Positions 16,178-24,523 of a DNA stretch of 39,162 bases are shown piece by piece (position 1 is the first letter of the stretch; the number at the start of each line of letters is the position of its first letter). The stretch lies in the NCBI GenBank assembly GCA_023266575.1, contig JAHFPV010000023.1:1-39162 (forward strand), given 5' to 3'. Under the pieces are notes generated by a model that had not been told where the DNA came from, did no database searches, and was given only the letters and a program-made list of their open reading frames with translations. A program made the position numbers and the translations under genes. This DNA is from Sphingobium sp. GTDB lineage: Bacteria; Pseudomonadota; Alphaproteobacteria; Sphingomonadales; Sphingomonadaceae.

Positions 16178-17145
16178 TGAGCGGTGCGTGGCGCATGGTC
16201 GCCCGCAGCCATGGCGGGCCGGAGGTGATCGCGCGCGAGGATTTAGATCCCGTCGCACCGGGTGAGGGCGAATTGCTGGTCGCGCAGGAAGCGGTCGGCC
16301 TCAATTTCATCGACACCTATTACCGCACCGGCCTCTATCCCGCGCCCCTGCCTGTCCCTTTGGGGTCGGAGGGTGCGGGGCAGGTCGTGGCGGTGGGCGC
16401 GGGCGTCACCGGCTTTGCCGTTGGCGACCGGGTCGGTTGCGCCAGCGGGCTGGGCGCCTATGCCAGCCAACGCATCATCGCCGCCGAGAGGGCGGTGAAA
16501 ATCCCCGATGGCGTGTCCAACGAGGATGCCGCGGCGATGATGCTCAAGGGCATGACCGCCTGCTATCTGGCCGAGGATATGATCCAGCTTGTCGCCGGAC
16601 AGGTCGCGCTGGTCCATGCCGCAGCGGGCGGGGTCGGATCAGTGCTGGTGCCATGGCTGCGCGACAAGGGCGTTATCGTCATCGCCCATTGCGGATCGGC
16701 GGAAAAAGCGGCGCTGGTCGATGCCGACCATAGCCTGCACGGACCTTTCGATGGCCTGGCCGCAACCGTGCGCGACCTGACCGGCGGCAAGGGCGTCGAT
16801 GTCGTCTATGATGGCGTGGGCAAGGATAGCTGGGCGGCCTCACTTGCCAGCCTCAAGCGGCGCGGGCTGATGGTCAGCTATGGCAATGCGTCGGGCGCGG
16901 TGCCGCCGGTCAGCCTGCTGGAGTTGAGCCGGGGCGGATCGCTCTACGTCACCCGCCCTACCCTGTTCGACTATATCGCGACGCCGCAAGAGCTGGCGCA
17001 CACTGCCGAGCGGCTGTTCGACCGGATGCAGCGCGGGGTGGTGAAGGCGGTGATCGGCCAGCGTTTCGCGCTGAGCGAGGCAGCGGAGGCGCACCGCGCG
17101 CTGGAGGCGAGGGAGACGACTGGGGCGACGGTGTTGATCCCTTAA
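16177..17145 (+). CDS. qor: NADPH:quinone oxidoreductase (zeta-crystallin type)
   Basis: A 322-residue zinc-free medium-chain dehydrogenase/reductase of the QOR family, which reduces quinones with NADPH by one electron. The hallmark NFIDTYYRTGLY is at about residues 43-54, the nucleotide-binding glycine motif AAAGGVGS at 148-155, and the segment VDVVYDGVGKDSWAASLASLKRRG is typical. No catalytic zinc cysteines are present. The length is normal. It is the second gene after the dienelactone hydrolase, joined by a TGATG overlap, and the unit is closed by a palindromic repeat and a strong terminator. Confidence 0.92.
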   Translation: MSGAWRMVARSHGGPEVIAREDLDPVAPGEGELLVAQEAVGLNFIDTYYRTGLYPAPLPVPLGSEGAGQVVAVGAGVTGFAVGDRVGCASGLGAYASQRIIAAERAVKIPDGVSNEDAAAMMLKGMTACYLAEDMIQLVAGQVALVHAAAGGVGSVLVPWLRDKGVIVIAHCGSAEKAALVDADHSLHGPFDGLAATVRDLTGGKGVDVVYDGVGKDSWAASLASLKRRGLMVSYGNASGAVPPVSLLELSRGGSLYVTRPTLFDYIATPQELAHTAERLFDRMQRGVVKAVIGQRFALSEAAEAHRALEARETTGATVLIP

Positions 17146-17151
17146 CAACAT

Positions 17152-17225
17152 CCGTTCGCTTCGAGCGAAGTCGAGAAGTGAAAAGCGCCGCGCCAGCGTT
17201 TCTCGACTTTGCTCGAAACGAACGG
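17152..17225. repeat. Palindromic repeat, family A copy 1
   Basis: The left arm CCGTTCGCTTCGAGCGAAGT and the right arm ending ACTTTGCTCGAAACGAACGG are inverted, with a variable centre of about 20 bases. Each arm is itself partly self-complementary (TTCGAGCGAA). It lies just after the qor stop and before the terminator. Other copies are at 26315, 28055 and 39003. Confidence 0.9.
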
Positions 17226-17240
17226 CCGGTAGCGCAGAAA

Positions 17241-17281
17241 CAAAAAGGGGGCGGAACCTGGGTGGTTCCGCCCCCTTTTTG
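17241..17281. terminator. Bidirectional intrinsic terminator between qor and terC
   Basis: A perfect 18-bp stem (17241-17258 with 17264-17281) closes on a five-base loop. The GC core GGGGGCGGAACC is flanked by A5 and T5 tracts, so it can terminate transcripts arriving from both converging genes. It is the clearest rho-independent terminator in the window, and notably sits beyond the rho-terC operon. Confidence 0.93.
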
Positions 17282-17301
17282 CGCATCGCTGCGTCCCGCC
17301 T

Positions 17302-18024
17302 TCAGCCAAACAGCGTCAATATGCCCACCTGATGATCGACAAAGCCGTCATAGATCATCTTGACCGCGACATAGACGATGACGGCAAGGCCCAGATAGGC
17401 GATCCAGCGGAAGCGTTCGATATATTTGGCGATAATATTCGCCGCGATGCCCATCAGCGCGACCGACAGGATCAGCCCGATGATCAGGATGCCCGGATGA
17501 TCCTTGGCCGCGCCGGCGACTGCCAGCACATTGTCCAGGCTCATGCTGACATCGGCAACGGCCACGGCCCAGGCAGCCGCGGCAAAGCTCTTGGCTGGGC
17601 GCAGGCCCGATATATCGTCGTCGCTGGTGTCGCCCGGCGTATCCCCGCCCCGCTTGGGGTGAAGTTCCCGCCACATTTTGAAGCTGACCCACAGCAGCAG
17701 CAGGCCACCGGCCAGGATCAGCCCGACAATCTGCATCAGCTGGCTGACCACCAGCGCGAAGCCGATGCGCAGCACCAGCGCGGCGATGATCCCGATCAGG
17801 ATCACCTTCTTGCGCTGGGCGGCGGGCAGGCCCGCGGCCAGCGCGCCGACGACGATGGCATTATCGCCCGCCAGCAAAATGTCGATCATCAGCACCTGAC
17901 CAAAAGCGGCCAGCGCGCTCGGCGAAGTTATATTGCTGAAATCATTAACGATATGCCCCCAGATATCGGCGGGCGAACCCAGACCCTGAGCGGCAGCGGC
18001 GGCGGTAGTGAGGAGGTCGAACAT
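17302..18024 (-). CDS. TerC-family integral membrane protein
   Basis: A 240-residue membrane protein of the TerC family, members of which export manganese or are tied to tellurite resistance and metal homeostasis. About seven hydrophobic segments are seen. The two conserved acidic membrane motifs are MIDILLAGDNAIVVGAL (about 45-61) and VADVSMSLDNVLAVAG (about 155-170), the family's likely ion-binding sites. A cytoplasmic loop (HPKRGGDTPGDTSDDDISG) separates the halves. The start lies only 16 bp after the rho stop, so it is probably cotranscribed with rho and ends at the terminator at 17241. Substrate is not determined. Confidence 0.88.
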   Translation of the reverse strand: MFDLLTTAAAAAQGLGSPADIWGHIVNDFSNITSPSALAAFGQVLMIDILLAGDNAIVVGALAAGLPAAQRKKVILIGIIAALVLRIGFALVVSQLMQIVGLILAGGLLLLWVSFKMWRELHPKRGGDTPGDTSDDDISGLRPAKSFAAAAWAVAVADVSMSLDNVLAVAGAAKDHPGILIIGLILSVALMGIAANIIAKYIERFRWIAYLGLAVIVYVAVKMIYDGFVDHQVGILTLFG

Positions 18025-18040
18025 ACAGTCGCAGTCCCGC

Positions 18041-19297
18041 TTACTGGTTCATCGAATCGAAGAAATCTTCGTTGGTCTTGCTGTCCTTCATCTTGTCCAG
18101 CAGGAACTCCATCGCATCGATCGTGCCCATCTGCATCAGGATGCGGCGCAGCACCCACATCTTGCTGAGCTTGGCCTTGTCGACCAGCAATTCTTCCTTG
18201 CGGGTGCCGGACTTGCCGACGTCCAGCGCGGGGAAGATGCGCTTGTCCGCGACCTTGCGATCCAGCACGATTTCCGAGTTACCGGTACCCTTGAATTCTT
18301 CGAAAATGACTTCGTCCATGCGGCTGCCCGTGTCGATCAGGGCGGTGGCGATGATCGAGAGCGAACCGCCTTCCTCAATATTACGCGCCGCGCCGAAGAA
18401 GCGCTTGGGCCGCTGGAGCGCATTGGCATCCACACCGCCGGTCAGCACCTTGCCCGACGAAGGGACCACCGTGTTATAGGCGCGGCCCAGACGGGTGATC
18501 GAATCGAGCAGGATCACCACATCCTTTTTATGTTCCACCAGGCGCTTGGCCTTTTCGATCACCATTTCGGCGACCTGGACGTGGCGGGTGGCGGGCTCGT
18601 CAAAGGTGGAGGAGACGACCTCCCCCTTCACGCTGCGCTGCATGTCGGTGACTTCTTCCGGGCGTTCGTCGATCAGCAGAACGATCAGGAACACTTCGGG
18701 ATGATTGTCGGTGATAGCCTTGGCAATGTTCTGGAGCATCACCGTCTTGCCGACGCGCGGCGGCGCGACGATCAGCGTACGCTGGCCCTTGCCCTGCGGC
18801 GATACGATGTCGATGACGCGCGCCGACTTGTCCTTCTGGGTCGGATCATAAGGGTCGAGCGTCAGCTTCGATTCGGGATAGAGCGGCGTCAGATTGTCGA
18901 AATTCACACGATGGCGGACCACATCGGGGTCATCGAAATTGACGGTGTTGAGCTTGACGAGGGCAAAGTAGCGCTCGCCATCCTTGGGCGCGCGGATTTC
19001 ACCGTCGACCGTGTCACCGGTGCGCAGGCCAAAGCGGCGCACCTGATTGGGCGAGACATAGATGTCGTCGGGACCGGCCAGGAAATTGGCTTCCGGGCTG
19101 CGCAGGAAGCCAAAGCCGTCGGGCAGCACCTCGATCGTGCCTTCGCCCATGATCTGCTCGCCATTTTCGGCCTCGGCCTTGAGGATCGCGAACATCAGAT
19201 CCTGTTTGCGCAGGGTCGACGCGCCCTCGACGCCCAATTCCTCTGCCATGGTGACGAGGTCGGCGGGCGCGGTTTTCTTGAGGTCCTTGAGATGCAT
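18041..19297 (-). CDS. rho: Transcription termination factor Rho
   Basis: A 418-residue hexameric RNA helicase that ends transcription at rut-dependent sites. The N-terminal helix bundle is followed by the RNA-binding cold-shock-like domain with DGFGFLR (60-66). The ATPase core has the P-loop APPRVGKT (178-185), [12 protein letters not shown] and the Q/R loop region [14 protein letters not shown] chose the ATG at 19297 (MHLKDLKK), the usual N-terminus; an upstream in-frame ATG at 19381 lacks family support. A promoter is predicted at 19408-19436, leaving a leader of about 100 nt. In many alphaproteobacteria rho precedes mnmE; here terC follows instead. Confidence 0.97.
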   Translation of the reverse strand: MHLKDLKKTAPADLVTMAEELGVEGASTLRKQDLMFAILKAEAENGEQIMGEGTIEVLPDGFGFLRSPEANFLAGPDDIYVSPNQVRRFGLRTGDTVDGEIRAPKDGERYFALVKLNTVNFDDPDVVRHRVNFDNLTPLYPESKLTLDPYDPTQKDKSARVIDIVSPQGKGQRTLIVAPPRVGKTVMLQNIAKAITDNHPEVFLIVLLIDERPEEVTDMQRSVKGEVVSSTFDEPATRHVQVAEMVIEKAKRLVEHKKDVVILLDSITRLGRAYNTVVPSSGKVLTGGVDANALQRPKRFFGAARNIEEGGSLSIIATALIDTGSRMDEVIFEEFKGTGNSEIVLDRKVADKRIFPALDVGKSGTRKEELLVDKAKLSKMWVLRRILMQMGTIDAMEFLLDKMKDSKTNEDFFDSMNQ

Positions 19298-19407
19298 TGC
19301 GAGTCGGTCCGATGACGAGAGGAGAGTAGCGCCGGAAACAGCGGGACACAGGCGAGCAGGACGCCGCCAGACGCCTGCCATGAACAGGCAGGGTCGATAG
19401 TGGGCGC

Positions 19408-19436
19408 ATTTAGCGAAGCGGGCCGGTCCAAGTCAA
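19408..19436 (-). promoter_or_regulatory. Predicted rho promoter
   Basis: TTGACT (19431-19436) and CTAAAT (19408-19413) are spaced by 17 bp on the minus strand, about 110 bp upstream of the rho start. The resulting leader of roughly 100 nt could carry the autoregulation known for rho leaders in other bacteria; that is inference. Confidence 0.5.
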
Positions 19437-19562
19437 GGCAGGACTGTGCGCGGGACAAGGGGAAGCGGCGGCGGAGCGTCGATTCGGGTCGAGGGGTGTC
19501 ACTGGTGCGACCACCCGGCTTCATGCTATAGTCGTGCCATAAAATCGGGAAAGGATGCGGCA

Positions 19563-20552
19563 ATGGGACGGCACCGGGCGATGCGGCTCACGGGGCTGGC
19601 GATCGGCCTGGCGGCGATGGGGCTGCCGCTGGCGGCGCAGGATATCTCCGCGCTCGACCCGGCCATTCCGCCCGCCATCGTCCGCACCGGTCCCTCGCCC
19701 GACGAGCGGGTGACGATCCCCATCCATATCGATGGCAAGGGACCGTGGAACTTCATCATCGACACCGGATCGCAACGCACCGTCATTGCCCGCGATCTGG
19801 CCGAGCAGCTGGCGCTGTCACCCCGCGCCAATGTGACGATCCTGAGCATGACCGGCCGGTCGGAGGCGGGAACCGTGGCGGTGCCCAAGCTGGGCTTTGG
19901 CGGCGGGACGATCGACGATATCGAGGCGCCGGTGCTGGAGGGCGAACATCTGGGCGCCCCCGGCCTGCTGGGGCTGGACAGCCTGCACGCCAAGCGGCTG
20001 CTGCTCAATTTCCGCACCGGACGGATGGAGATCAGCGCCAGCGGATCACGCCGCCGCGTGGCGATCGACCCCGACGCGATCGTGGTGGAGGCGCGGCGGC
20101 GGCGCGGTCAGCTGATCCTGCTCGATTCCGAGGTGAACGGCATGAAGGTCGCGGTCATGCTGGACACAGGCAGCCATTTTAGCATCGGCAATCTGGCGCT
20201 GCGCGACCGGCTGATCGCGAAAAAACGCGCGCCGGATATGGCAGAAGCAGTCCTGACCAGCGTGACCGGCGGGCAGCTGACGGGCCAGGTGGGGCGGATC
20301 AAGTCGGTGCGGATGGGGCGGGTCAACCTGACCCAGGTGCCAGTGCTGTTCGCCGAAGCAAGCCCCTTTGCCGAACTGGGGATGAAGGACAAGCCCGCCC
20401 TGCTGCTGGGGATCAGCGCGCTGCGCATCTTCGACAAGGTGGCGATCGACTTTGGCCGGGGCAAGGTGGATTTCCTGCTGCCCGATGCCAGTGCGATCAG
20501 CCCGGCACAGCTGGCGGCGGTGGTGCCACCGGATAAACTGCCCGTTCAGTAA
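19563..20552 (+). CDS. Exported protein with two retropepsin-like aspartyl protease domains
   Basis: A 329-residue protein with an N-terminal signal peptide (LTGLAIGLAAMGLPLAAQ, cleavage after about residue 25). Two tandem retropepsin-type domains follow. The first has the active-site motif FIIDTGSQRT (DTGS 67-70) and its partner LLGLDSL (about 135-141). The second has VMLDTGSHFS (DTGS 201-204) and LLGISALR (281-288). Retropepsin-type enzymes normally need two chains to supply two aspartates, so this chain could fold into its own active dimer. It was started at 19563 because of the AGGA site just upstream. Substrate and role are unknown. An extended -10-like TGCTATAGT (19524-19532) lies about 30 bases before the start. 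It stands alone between rho and the penicillin-binding protein. Confidence 0.82.
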   Translation: MGRHRAMRLTGLAIGLAAMGLPLAAQDISALDPAIPPAIVRTGPSPDERVTIPIHIDGKGPWNFIIDTGSQRTVIARDLAEQLALSPRANVTILSMTGRSEAGTVAVPKLGFGGGTIDDIEAPVLEGEHLGAPGLLGLDSLHAKRLLLNFRTGRMEISASGSRRRVAIDPDAIVVEARRRRGQLILLDSEVNGMKVAVMLDTGSHFSIGNLALRDRLIAKKRAPDMAEAVLTSVTGGQLTGQVGRIKSVRMGRVNLTQVPVLFAEASPFAELGMKDKPALLLGISALRIFDKVAIDFGRGKVDFLLPDASAISPAQLAAVVPPDKLPVQ

Positions 20553-20559
20553 TCAATGG

Positions 20560-20636
20560 CGTATCGAAGGATGCGTATGGGCGCGATGCTTAGATACGGG
20601 ACTTCGACAAGCTCAGTCCCTACTCAGCACGAACGG
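20560..20636. repeat. Palindromic repeat, TTCGACAAGCTCAG type
   Basis: Nested inverted arms CGTATC/GATACG (20560-20565, 20593-20598) and GGGACT/AGTCCC (20598-20603, 20615-20620) surround the motif TTCGACAAGCTCAG, followed by GCACGAACGG. This resembles REP-type elements widespread in proteobacterial intergenic DNA. It lies between the converging protease and penicillin-binding protein genes and may also end their transcripts. Confidence 0.7.
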
Positions 20637-20658
20637 TAATTTTACAGATCACCACGCC

Positions 20659-22743
20659 CTACGGACTAGGCGCTGGCCTCGTCGGCGGCTGGCGCTGCCG
20701 GTCGCGGCCCAGCACATTGTCGATCCATTGCTGGTCGATCCGCTGTGACGACAGCCGGTCCTGGGGGTCTACCTCCAGATCCTGATCATCGCGTGGGTCC
20801 GGGGCGGCCGGGCGGGCGCGCTCGATCGGCAGGCCATTCTCGTCCACCATCATGCCCTCATCCGCGCCATTATCCGGGCTGCCATAATAGGCTTCGGCGT
20901 CGGGCTCCAATTGCCATTCGGGCAGGGTCACTTCCGTCTCGAACGGTTCGACCGGGCGTTTGGCGACCGCTACCTTCATATAGTCGGCAAAGGCGCGGGC
21001 TGGCGCGCGGCCACCCTGCAACACGCCGACTGCGCGGGCGTCGTCGCGGCCCATCCACACGCCGGTGGTGACGCCGCTGGAGAAGCCCAGGAACCAGCCA
21101 TCCTTGTTGCTGCTGGTCGTGCCGGTCTTGCCCGCGACCGGGCGGCCGATCTGCGCCGCCTTGCCGGTACCGGTGCTGACGGCGGTCTGCATCAGGTCGG
21201 TCATCCCCGCCGCGACCCAGGGAGCGACCAGCACGCGGCTGGTATCGTCCTGATGCTCGTAGAGGGTGCGGCCGTCCGCTGTCGTTACCTTGGTAATGCC
21301 ATAGGGCGTCACTGCGATGCCCTTGCGCGCAATCGAGGCAAAGGCGCGGGTCATGTCGATCAGCCGTACGTCCGACGTCCCCAATACCATCGAGGGATGG
21401 GTGTTGATCGGCGTGGTCACACCAAAGCGGCGCGCCATGTCGGCGACGGTCGGGAAGCCGACCTCCACGCCCAGCTTGGCGGCAACCGTGTTGATCGAAT
21501 AGGCAAAGGCGGTGCGGATATCGATGTCGCCGGAAAAGCGCCCCGAACTGTTGCGCGGCTTCCAGCCATTAATATCGACTGGTTCGTCGGTCACGCCGGT
21601 GTCAGGGGTATAGCCCGCCTCCAGCGCCGCCATATAGACAAAGATCTTCCACGCCGATCCGGGCTGGCGGGTCGCGGTGGTCGCGCGGTTATAGTTGGAC
21701 GTCACATAATCGAGACCACCGACCATCGCCCGCACCGCGCCGTCGCGGTCGAGCGACACCAAAGCGCCCTGCGTCCCCGCAGGCACATTGGCCTGGATCG
21801 CTGCGGTCGCCGCCTTCTGCATATTGAGGTCGATGGTGGTATAAACTTCCAGCGGTTCGTTCGGCTCATCCATCAGCACGTCGAGCTGGGGCAGCGCCCA
21901 GTCGGTGAAGTAGCGCACGCTGTTCTGCGGCGGTTCGGGGGCCAGCTTGACCCCCTCTATATCGGCGGCCGCCCGCTCCGACGCGCTGATCACGCCATTG
22001 TCGCGCATCAGGTCCAGCACCACGCCCGCACGGCCAATCGCGGCGTCGGCGTCGGCAGTGGGCGAATAGCTCGACGGCGCTTTCACCAGGCCTGCGATGA
22101 TCGCAGCTTCGGGCAGGTCCAGTGTGGTGGCGGGATGGCCGAAAAATTTGCGGCTGGCGGCGTCGATGCCATAGGCGCCGCCGCCGAAATAGACTTTGTT
22201 CAGATAGAGTTCGAGGATCTGGCGCTTGGAGAATTTGCGCTCCAGCGCCATCGCCAGCACCATTTCCCGCACCTTGCGGCCCCAGCTATAGCTGTTGTTG
22301 AGGAAGATGTTACGTGTCACCTGCTGGGTGATGGTGGACGCACCCTGCCAGCGGCGGCCCTTGCCGCGATTTTCCACCGCAACCCAGGCCGCGCGCGCCA
22401 TGCCGATCGGGTCGACGCCGGGGTGGAGGTAGAAACGCTTGTCCTCGGTCGAGATCATCGCATCGACCATGACCTTGGGAATCTGGTCATAATCCATCCA
22501 GCGCCCGAAACTTGGCCCCAGCGATACGATGACGCTGCCATCGGCGGCGTGGACGCGGATCATCTGGCCATTGGGGGAGGATTTGAGGCTGTCATAGTCG
22601 GGCAGCGACTGCATCGCGATGACGACGGCGATCACCACCGCCAGCAGCCCGGCGACCCCGGCCGCGACGCTGATCTTCAGGCCGCGAACCAGCCATCGCT
22701 TCGCCTTGCCCGGCGTGCCCTTGCTCTTGCCTGATCCTGCCAT
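20659..22743 (-). CDS. Class A penicillin-binding protein (PBP1A type)
   Basis: A 694-residue bifunctional peptidoglycan synthase. A basic cytoplasmic start is followed by one membrane anchor (about residues 22-44). The glycosyltransferase domain has the catalytic E100 in EDKRFYLHPGVD and the motifs GASTITQQ (135-142) and RKVREMVLAMALE. The transpeptidase domain has S363 in SAWK, SIN (416-418) and KTGT (539-542), so both activities look intact. The acidic, Pro-rich C-terminal tail of about 90 residues (after VTLPEWQLEP) is probably disordered in the periplasm. It is shorter than E. coli PBP1A, lacking the OB-like insert. It is read after three hairpins that separate it from msrB. Confidence 0.93.
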   Translation of the reverse strand: MAGSGKSKGTPGKAKRWLVRGLKISVAAGVAGLLAVVIAVVIAMQSLPDYDSLKSSPNGQMIRVHAADGSVIVSLGPSFGRWMDYDQIPKVMVDAMISTEDKRFYLHPGVDPIGMARAAWVAVENRGKGRRWQGASTITQQVTRNIFLNNSYSWGRKVREMVLAMALERKFSKRQILELYLNKVYFGGGAYGIDAASRKFFGHPATTLDLPEAAIIAGLVKAPSSYSPTADADAAIGRAGVVLDLMRDNGVISASERAAADIEGVKLAPEPPQNSVRYFTDWALPQLDVLMDEPNEPLEVYTTIDLNMQKAATAAIQANVPAGTQGALVSLDRDGAVRAMVGGLDYVTSNYNRATTATRQPGSAWKIFVYMAALEAGYTPDTGVTDEPVDINGWKPRNSSGRFSGDIDIRTAFAYSINTVAAKLGVEVGFPTVADMARRFGVTTPINTHPSMVLGTSDVRLIDMTRAFASIARKGIAVTPYGITKVTTADGRTLYEHQDDTSRVLVAPWVAAGMTDLMQTAVSTGTGKAAQIGRPVAGKTGTTSSNKDGWFLGFSSGVTTGVWMGRDDARAVGVLQGGRAPARAFADYMKVAVAKRPVEPFETEVTLPEWQLEPDAEAYYGSPDNGADEGMMVDENGLPIERARPAAPDPRDDQDLEVDPQDRLSSQRIDQQWIDNVLGRDRQRQPPTRPAPSP

Positions 22744-22869
22744 CTGTGCGCCCCGGATACCCGCTAATCCCGGCCCCGGCCAGCGTGTTTCATGCGCCCT
22801 GCCCGGAAAATTGCCGTGACCGTCTCCATGACGATCACCGCTTTACATGGCATGAACGGTTAATCTTTG

Positions 22870-22983
22870 AAAATGCGCGGAAGGGCGCATTTTGTGCCGC
22901 ACCAGCCTTCAAACGAGGCACGTGACTCGTTTGAACCCCACCCGGCCACCCATAGGCTACTATCGTGGGTTGGCCGGGTGGGG
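22870..22983. terminator. Three tandem hairpins between msrB and the penicillin-binding protein gene
   Basis: Three separate inverted repeats follow one another: AAAATGCGC/GCGCATTTT (22870-22878, 22885-22893), TTCAAACGAG/CTCGTTTGAA (22908-22917, 22926-22935) and CCCCACCCGGCCA/TGGCCGGGTGGGG (22936-22948, 22971-22983). Read on the minus strand they follow the msrB stop. The hairpin at 22870 ends with four T residues in that direction, so it can work as an intrinsic terminator for the upstream operon. The central CACGTG in the second loop is not a parS site, because its flanks differ. Confidence 0.65.
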
Positions 22984-23004
22984 GAGCGGGCTGGTGCCGA
23001 ACGA

Positions 23005-23409
23005 CTATGCGTCAGCGTCGCGTGGCTTGAAGTCTAGCGAGGCGCTGTTCATGCAATAGCGCAGGCCATTGACGCCCGGACCATCGGGGAACACATGGCC
23101 CAGATGCCCCTCGCAGGTGGCACAGCGCACTTCGGTGCGGATCATGCCATGGCTGGCGTCGCGAATTTCCTCGACTGCGTCGATGTCCACGGGGGCGGTG
23201 AAGCTGGGCCAGCCCGACCCGCTGTCATATTTTTCTTCCGCGTCGAACAGTTCCGCGCCGCAGCCCGCGCAATAATAGACGCCGTCGGCCTTGTTGCTGT
23301 TCAATTTGCCGGTAAAGGCCCGCTCGGTCCCGCCCTCGCGCAGCACATGATAGCGTTCGGGGGAAAGGCGGTCGCGCCATTCGGCGTCGGTCAGGTTGAG
23401 CTTGTCCAT
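23005..23409 (-). CDS. msrB: Peptide-methionine (R)-S-oxide reductase MsrB
   Basis: A 134-residue enzyme that repairs the R form of methionine sulfoxide in proteins using thioredoxin. The structural zinc is held by Cys47, Cys50 (CAGC) and Cys96, Cys99 (CATC), and the catalytic Cys119 sits in RYCMNSASL. Motifs SGSGWPSF and [11 protein letters not shown] are present. The start at 23409 gives the family's normal length; in-frame codons further upstream overlap the neighbouring gene and are not used. The start lies 31 bp after the oxidoreductase stop on the same strand, so it may be the last gene of the polyketide synthase operon. No signal peptide, so cytosolic. Confidence 0.95.
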   Translation of the reverse strand: MDKLNLTDAEWRDRLSPERYHVLREGGTERAFTGKLNSNKADGVYYCAGCGAELFDAEEKYDSGSGWPSFTAPVDIDAVEEIRDASHGMIRTEVRCATCEGHLGHVFPDGPGVNGLRYCMNSASLDFKPRDADA

Positions 23410-23440
23410 GGCCGCAATATGGGCGCAGGCAGCGCCCCGA

Positions 23441-24523
23441 TCAAGCGTCCGCGATGCGGGTGAGGCGCATCGCCAGCCGCGCCGCGCCCGGCGTCGCCGC
23501 CAGCAGCCGGAGCAGCCCCGGCTTGCGCCCCAACGCCCGAAACCCCGCCGCCGCGCGCAGCGGCAGCAACGCCCGCCGGGCAAAATCGCGCTGATATCGC
23601 GCCGCGCCCTCGCGCCCCGTCCCCTGCCACTGCGCCACCGCCGCTTCTGCACTGGCCAGCGCGATCCCGATTCCCTCCCCGGCCAGCGACGGAATCACCG
23701 CCGCCTGATCGCCCAGCCGGTAGAGACCCGGCCAGTTGGTCGTCGCGCGCCAGCCATAGGGAACGTCGCCAATCGCATCGACAGGCGCATCGACCGGCAC
23801 ATCCCCCAGCCGGTCGGCCAGCGCGGGCGACTGGTCAGCCAAATGCGCGATCAGCGCCATCGGACGCCCGCCCGCCGCTGCCAGCGCGCTCTTGCGCACC
23901 GCCATGCACAGATTGGCGCTGCCATCCTCCTGCAACAGCAAGCCGACATAGCCGCCATCGACCCAGTGAAGTTCGATCCGGCTGCCGATCAGCCGATGCC
24001 GCGCCGCGCTGGGCGGCAGACGCAGGCGCAAGCCCAGTTCCGGGTCCGCCCTGCCATGGGGCCGCGCCGCGCCGCGCAGGTCATGCTTGCCAGTGGCCAG
24101 GAACAGGTTGTCCCACGCGATCGCGTCGCCATCATCCATGGTGATGGCGGTGGACGACAGCGTCCGCACCGCATGGCCGAGGCGGAAGCTCACCCCCGCA
24201 TCCTGCGCAGCGGCGCGCAGCAGCGTATCGAGCCGGTGGCGCGACAGACCCATACCCGGCGCGGGGAGCGGCAGGACGATCTCCTGCCCGCCCGCAAACA
24301 GCGCCAGCGTGTCGATGCTGTGGCCACCCAGCGCTGCCGGCTCAATCCCCAGCGCCGCGATCTGCGCGACCGTCGCCCAGCTGAGAAACCCGCCACACAG
24401 CGCATCGCCCGGCACGACCTGCCGGTCGATCAGCAACGGTGCCACCCCTGCCCGCGCCAGCCGCATCGCCGCTGCCGCCCCCGCCGGACCTGCGCCGATG
24501 ATTATCGGCACCGGGATACGCAC
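23441..24523 (-). CDS. FAD-dependent oxidoreductase of the polyketide operon
   Basis: A 360-residue flavoprotein related to the geranylgeranyl reductase/aromatic hydroxylase superfamily. The FAD-binding motif GAGPAG is at residues 10-15, a CGGF motif at 43-46 (as in the reductase branch), and the second FAD motif [19 protein letters not shown] lies in the C-terminal half. It overlaps the upstream methyltransferase gene by 22 bp, so the two are translationally linked. In Streptomyces srsABC the third gene encodes a hydroxylase that oxidises the methylated alkylresorcinol to a quinone-type product; an equivalent role is inferred here. A reductase acting on an unsaturated chain is an alternative. 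The substrate cannot be read from sequence. Confidence 0.82.
   Translation of the reverse strand: MRIPVPIIIGAGPAGAAAAMRLARAGVAPLLIDRQVVPGDALCGGFLSWATVAQIAALGIEPAALGGHSIDTLALFAGGQEIVLPLPAPGMGLSRHRLDTLLRAAAQDAGVSFRLGHAVRTLSSTAITMDDGDAIAWDNLFLATGKHDLRGAARPHGRADPELGLRLRLPPSAARHRLIGSRIELHWVDGGYVGLLLQEDGSANLCMAVRKSALAAAGGRPMALIAHLADQSPALADRLGDVPVDAPVDAIGDVPYGWRATTNWPGLYRLGDQAAVIPSLAGEGIGIALASAEAAVAQWQGTGREGAARYQRDFARRALLPLRAAAGFRALGRKPGLLRLLAATPGAARLAMRLTRIADA

Noticed and set aside
20911-22734. A 607-codon plus-strand frame opposite the penicillin-binding protein
   Set aside because: The opposite strand encodes a complete bifunctional synthase with all catalytic motifs; the antisense product is Arg/Gly/His-rich without domains.
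22918-22925. CACGTG core as a possible third parS site
   Set aside because: The flanks do not fit GTTYC/GRAAC; the core is only the loop of a hairpin.
23410-23652. Longer msrB start up to 23652
   Set aside because: The extension is Arg/Gly-rich, overlaps the flavoprotein gene, and the ATG at 23409 gives the normal MsrB length.
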